DNA of 8,993 bases from JALYIM01 sp040003205 (GTDB taxonomy: Bacteria; Acidobacteriota; Terriglobia; Terriglobales; Acidobacteriaceae). This document shows, piece after piece, positions 5,969 to 8,993 of the stretch. Position 1 is the stretch's first letter, and each line of letters opens with the position of its first letter. Position numbers and translations under genes: made by a program. Where the stretch lies: NCBI GenBank assembly GCA_040003205.1, contig JBDUDA010000125.1, positions 1 to 8,993 of the forward strand, given 5' to 3'. The notes beneath the pieces were generated by a model. It saw only the letters and a program-made list of their open reading frames with translations, ran no database searches and was not told the origin of the DNA.

Positions 5969-7468
5969 TTGCAACACATTCTAGCGCTCGATCAGGGAAC
6001 TACGAGTTCGCGGGCCCTCGTGTTCGACCACGGGAGCGCCGTGAAGAGCGTGGCACAGCGTGAATTTCAGCAAATTTTCCCGCGTCCGGGTTGGGTTGAG
6101 CACGACCCGGAAGAAATTTGGAGTTCGCAAATCAGCGTCGCGATCGAGGCGCTGAGTCGAGCTGAGTTACGTCCCCGCGACATCGCCGCTCTCGGTATCA
6201 CCAACCAGCGCGAAACTACGATTGTGTGGAACCGGGAAACCGGGAAGCCCGTCTACAACGCGATCGTGTGGCAGGACCGGCGGACGGCCGCTTTCTGCGA
6301 CCAACTTAAGGCGGATGGATACGAAGAACTGGTCCAGGAACGCACCGGCCTGTTGATAGATTCGTATTTTTCGGCCAGCAAAATTTCATGGATCCTTGAA
6401 CACGTACCGGGAGCACGCGCCCTGGCTGACGCGGGTAAGCTTGCTTTTGGAACCGTCGATAGCTGGCTGGTCTGGAAGCTGACGGGCGGGAAGACTCACG
6501 TGACCGACGCCAGCAATGCTTCGCGGACCATGCTGTTCAATATTCACACTGGCCAATGGGACGGGGAGCTTTTGAAAATCTTCCGCGTGCCATCCTCCAT
6601 GCTCCCTGCGGTCGGAGCGTCCAATCAACTTTACGGAGAAGTTACCACCACGCTCGGGCTGGGGGGCATCCCTATTGCCGGAATCGCGGGCGATCAGCAG
6701 GCATCTCTATTTGGACAACGATGCACGTCCGCCGGTCTTACCAAAAATACCTACGGTACCGGTTGCTTCGCGCTGCAAAACACTGGGCGTGTCGCAGTCT
6801 CCTCGTCCCATCGTTTGGTAACCACGGTGGCTTGGAAGATGGGCGAAACTTACGACTACGCGCTCGAAGGAAGCGTGTTCGTCGGAGGCGCCGTAGTGCA
6901 GTGGTTGCGCGACGGGTTGGGGATCATTCGAACGTCGGGAGAAGTTGAGACGCTGGCGAAGTCCGTCGCGGACAATGGCGGAGTCTACTTTGTCCCCGCA
7001 TTCGTGGGCTTGGGAGCGCCCCACTGGGATCCGTACGCGCGCGGCTCGATTTTTGGACTCACGCGAGGAAGCAACGCCGGACACCTGGCTCGCGCCGCGA
7101 TTGAAAGCATCGCTTATCAGGTGGCAGATTTGCTGGATGCAATCAAAAATGATTCCGGCACACCTGTCCCGGAGTTGCGCGTGGACGGCGGAGCTTCCGC
7201 GAACGATGCGCTTATGCAATTTCAAGCGGACATTTTAGGAATTCCCATCGTGCGTCCCGTCGTCACCGAGACCACCGCACTGGGCGCAGCATATTTAGCC
7301 GGAATCGCGGTGAAGTTCTGGCGCGACGCAGCCGAGATCGCCACCCTGCCTCGGGATGAACAACGATTCGAGCCACAGATGAAACCCTCGCAAGCAACCG
7401 CGTTGCGTGGGCGATGGGATGAAGCCGTGTCGCGCTCCAAGACATGGGAAATGAAAGTCAAGGAATGA
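5969..7468 (+). CDS. glpK: Glycerol kinase (FGGY family)
   Basis: This cytoplasmic enzyme phosphorylates glycerol with ATP to sn-glycerol 3-phosphate, trapping it after entry through GlpF. At 499 residues it has the standard length. The N-terminal ATPase-fold motif is LALDQGTTSSR (5-15). The substrate residues are NQRET (79-83; R81, E82), Y133 in DSYFSASK, and the catalytic base D242 in GDQQASLFGQ. Further family signatures are NTYGTG (260-265), GLGAPHWDPYARG (347-359) and VDGGASANDALMQFQAD (405-421). The start codon is TTG, supported by GGGAG 7 nt upstream and by the position of the first motif. The gene lies 11 nt after glpF, and its TGA stop overlaps the glpD start as ATGA. No truncation or missing key residue is seen. 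Other FGGY sugar kinases are less likely given the motifs and the neighbours. Confidence 0.97.
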   Translation: MQHILALDQGTTSSRALVFDHGSAVKSVAQREFQQIFPRPGWVEHDPEEIWSSQISVAIEALSRAELRPRDIAALGITNQRETTIVWNRETGKPVYNAIVWQDRRTAAFCDQLKADGYEELVQERTGLLIDSYFSASKISWILEHVPGARALADAGKLAFGTVDSWLVWKLTGGKTHVTDASNASRTMLFNIHTGQWDGELLKIFRVPSSMLPAVGASNQLYGEVTTTLGLGGIPIAGIAGDQQASLFGQRCTSAGLTKNTYGTGCFALQNTGRVAVSSSHRLVTTVAWKMGETYDYALEGSVFVGGAVVQWLRDGLGIIRTSGEVETLAKSVADNGGVYFVPAFVGLGAPHWDPYARGSIFGLTRGSNAGHLARAAIESIAYQVADLLDAIKNDSGTPVPELRVDGGASANDALMQFQADILGIPIVRPVVTETTALGAAYLAGIAVKFWRDAAEIATLPRDEQRFEPQMKPSQATALRGRWDEAVSRSKTWEMKVKE

Positions 7469-8993
7469 CGCGGCAGGAAATGCTCGATCGCGTTTCCAAG
7501 CGGTCGCAACCCTGGGACATAATTATCATCGGCGGCGGGGCGACCGGCGTAGGTTGCGCTGTGGATGCAGCTTCGCGGGACTATTCAGTCCTGCTGCTGG
7601 AGCGCTGCGATTTCGGTAGCGGCACTTCCAGCCGCAGCACCAAGCTGGTGCATGGAGGCGTCCGCTACCTCGGGCAAGGCCATATTTCCCTGGTGACCGA
7701 GTCATTGCGAGAGCGCGGCTTGCTCCGTCAAAACGCCCCACATCTGGTGAGCGATCTTGCTTTCGTTGTCCCTCGCTACGACTGGTGGGAAGCGCCGTTC
7801 TACGGTCTTGGACTGAAAGTGTATGACCTGCTCGCGGGAAAGTACGGATTCGGGCATTCACAATTACTTTCGCGCGAGGAAACGCTGCGACGACTGCCCA
7901 CGATTAATCCGGAAGGCTTGCGAGGCGGAATAATTTATTACGATGGGCAGTTTGATGACACTCGCTTGCTCATCAATCTGGTGCAAACGGCGGTTGCCCA
8001 TGGCGGAACGCTGCTGAATTACTGCGACGTCGTAGGACTTATTAAGAATCGAAGCGATGCCATCGCAGGAGTAGAGATCCGCGAAATCGAATCAGGCGAA
8101 TGTTTTCAGGTTCTGGGCAAAGTGGTAATCAACGCGACCGGCCCCTATTGCGATAGCGTGCGACGGATGGCGGATCCCGAAGCAGTTGCGATGATCAGCC
8201 CCAGCCAGGGTATCCATCTGGTTTTCAACCGCTCGTTTCTTCCCGGTGACGCGGCAATCATGGTGCCCCATACGAAAGACGGGCGCGTAATGTTCGCCAT
8301 TCCATGGAACGGCCACACGCTCGTGGGAACGACCGATACTCCTATTAACGATATTTCTGTCGAGCCGCGGGCTCTTCCCGAGGAAGTTGATTTCGTCCTC
8401 GAGACAGCGAGCCGCTATCTTTGCAAGGTCCCAACACGGGCGGACGTGCTGAGCGTCTTCGTCGGAATTCGTCCTCTTGTAAACGAGGAAGATGGCGGCA
8501 GTGATACTGCGCTGCTTTCCCGCGATCACACCATCCGAACTGACGGGGCAGGTCTTGTGACCATCGCGGGCGGTAAGTGGACCACCTATCGCCAGATGGC
8601 TGAAGACTGTATCAATCAGGCAGCCACGCTTGCGAACTTGCCGAGCGTGCCGGTGGTGACTTCCGATTTAAAAATTCACGGCTTTCAAAATTTGCATCGC
8701 GGAAGATTCGCACATTACGGATCAGATGCCAATGCCCTTGAAGAGTTGATTCACGATGACCCTAGTCTGGGGGAGCCACTGCATCCGGCGTTGCCATATT
8801 GCGGCGCCGAAGTCCTATGGGCGACTCAAGTGGAAATGGCCCGGACGATAGAGGATGTTCTTGCGCGCCGCACGCGAGCGCTTTTTTTGAACGCACGCGC
8901 TGCATGCGAAATGGCCGTCCCGGTCGCTGCGATAATGGCGCGAGAACTCGGACACGAAGAGACCTGGCGAGGCCGGCAAATACAACAGTTTCA
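7465..8993 (+). CDS. glpD: FAD-dependent glycerol-3-phosphate dehydrogenase, 3'-partial
   Basis: This membrane-associated flavoenzyme oxidises sn-glycerol 3-phosphate to dihydroxyacetone phosphate and passes electrons to the quinone pool. The frame is open to the right edge with 509 whole codons, so few residues should be missing (family length about 500-560). The dinucleotide fold is DIIIIGGGATGVGCA (18-32) with acid E46 after the second strand. The family signature SSRSTKLVHGGVRYL is at 55-69, INATGPY at 222-228 and AGGKWTTYRQMAED at 369-382. A C-terminal DAO_C-type domain begins near 400 and includes LPYCGAEVLWA (443-453) and LARRTRALFLNARAA (466-480). The ATG shares bases with the glpK TGA (ATGA), which implies translational coupling. 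An in-frame ATG at 7480 is a possible shorter start; both have purine-rich sequence very close by. The tight link to glpFK confirms the substrate. Confidence 0.96.
   Translation, partial: MTRQEMLDRVSKRSQPWDIIIIGGGATGVGCAVDAASRDYSVLLLERCDFGSGTSSRSTKLVHGGVRYLGQGHISLVTESLRERGLLRQNAPHLVSDLAFVVPRYDWWEAPFYGLGLKVYDLLAGKYGFGHSQLLSREETLRRLPTINPEGLRGGIIYYDGQFDDTRLLINLVQTAVAHGGTLLNYCDVVGLIKNRSDAIAGVEIREIESGECFQVLGKVVINATGPYCDSVRRMADPEAVAMISPSQGIHLVFNRSFLPGDAAIMVPHTKDGRVMFAIPWNGHTLVGTTDTPINDISVEPRALPEEVDFVLETASRYLCKVPTRADVLSVFVGIRPLVNEEDGGSDTALLSRDHTIRTDGAGLVTIAGGKWTTYRQMAEDCINQAATLANLPSVPVVTSDLKIHGFQNLHRGRFAHYGSDANALEELIHDDPSLGEPLHPALPYCGAEVLWATQVEMARTIEDVLARRTRALFLNARAACEMAVPVAAIMARELGHEETWRGRQIQQF

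Noticed and set aside
6707..7225. A 172-codon open frame on the minus strand within glpK
   Set aside because: It is antisense to conserved glycerol kinase motifs and shows no recognisable protein features.
8092..8529. A 145-codon open frame on the minus strand within glpD
   Set aside because: It is antisense to a clearly conserved dehydrogenase frame and has no supporting features.

Overview
This looks like chromosomal DNA from a member of the Acidobacteriota, probably from soil. The placement is an inference. It rests on three things: a membrane Ser/Thr kinase of the 'HYRIVEQIGQGGMGVVY' type carrying a TolB/FlgO-like and TPR-type extracytoplasmic part, a very long secreted Asp-box (sortilin/VPS10-like) propeller protein, and the moderately high GC content. 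I see no mobile elements, RNA genes, CRISPR arrays or phage genes.

Layout. Positions 1-1694 (minus strand) hold a Ser/Thr protein kinase gene that runs off the left edge. Its last 45 visible codons do not look like a kinase/TPR protein: they match the PLP-lysine region of biosynthetic arginine decarboxylase (SpeA), joined in frame. Positions 1771-5007 (minus strand) hold a secreted protein of about 1078 residues with eleven Asp-box motifs. Positions 5008-5159 are a divergent intergenic region with a perfect 7-bp inverted repeat. Positions 5160-8993 (plus strand) hold a compact glycerol operon: glpF (glycerol facilitator), glpK (glycerol kinase) and glpD (FAD-dependent glycerol-3-phosphate dehydrogenase, cut by the right edge just before its expected C-terminus).

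How the genes work together. GlpF admits glycerol, GlpK traps it as glycerol-3-phosphate, and GlpD oxidises that to dihydroxyacetone phosphate while passing electrons towards quinones. The three genes are packed tightly: 11 nt lie between glpF and glpK, and glpK and glpD overlap by 4 nt as ATGA. This suggests one transcript with translational coupling. The propeller gene and the kinase gene lie in tandem on the other strand. The kinase has its own good-looking promoter placed so close to the first ATG that the mRNA would be nearly leaderless, so it need not depend on the upstream gene.

Most of the window is ordinary metabolism and typical acidobacterial accessory content. The one surprising item is the in-frame kinase-SpeA junction near positions 135-152. 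It is either a real gene fusion or recombination scar, or a chimeric assembly or clone, and it should be tested before being believed.
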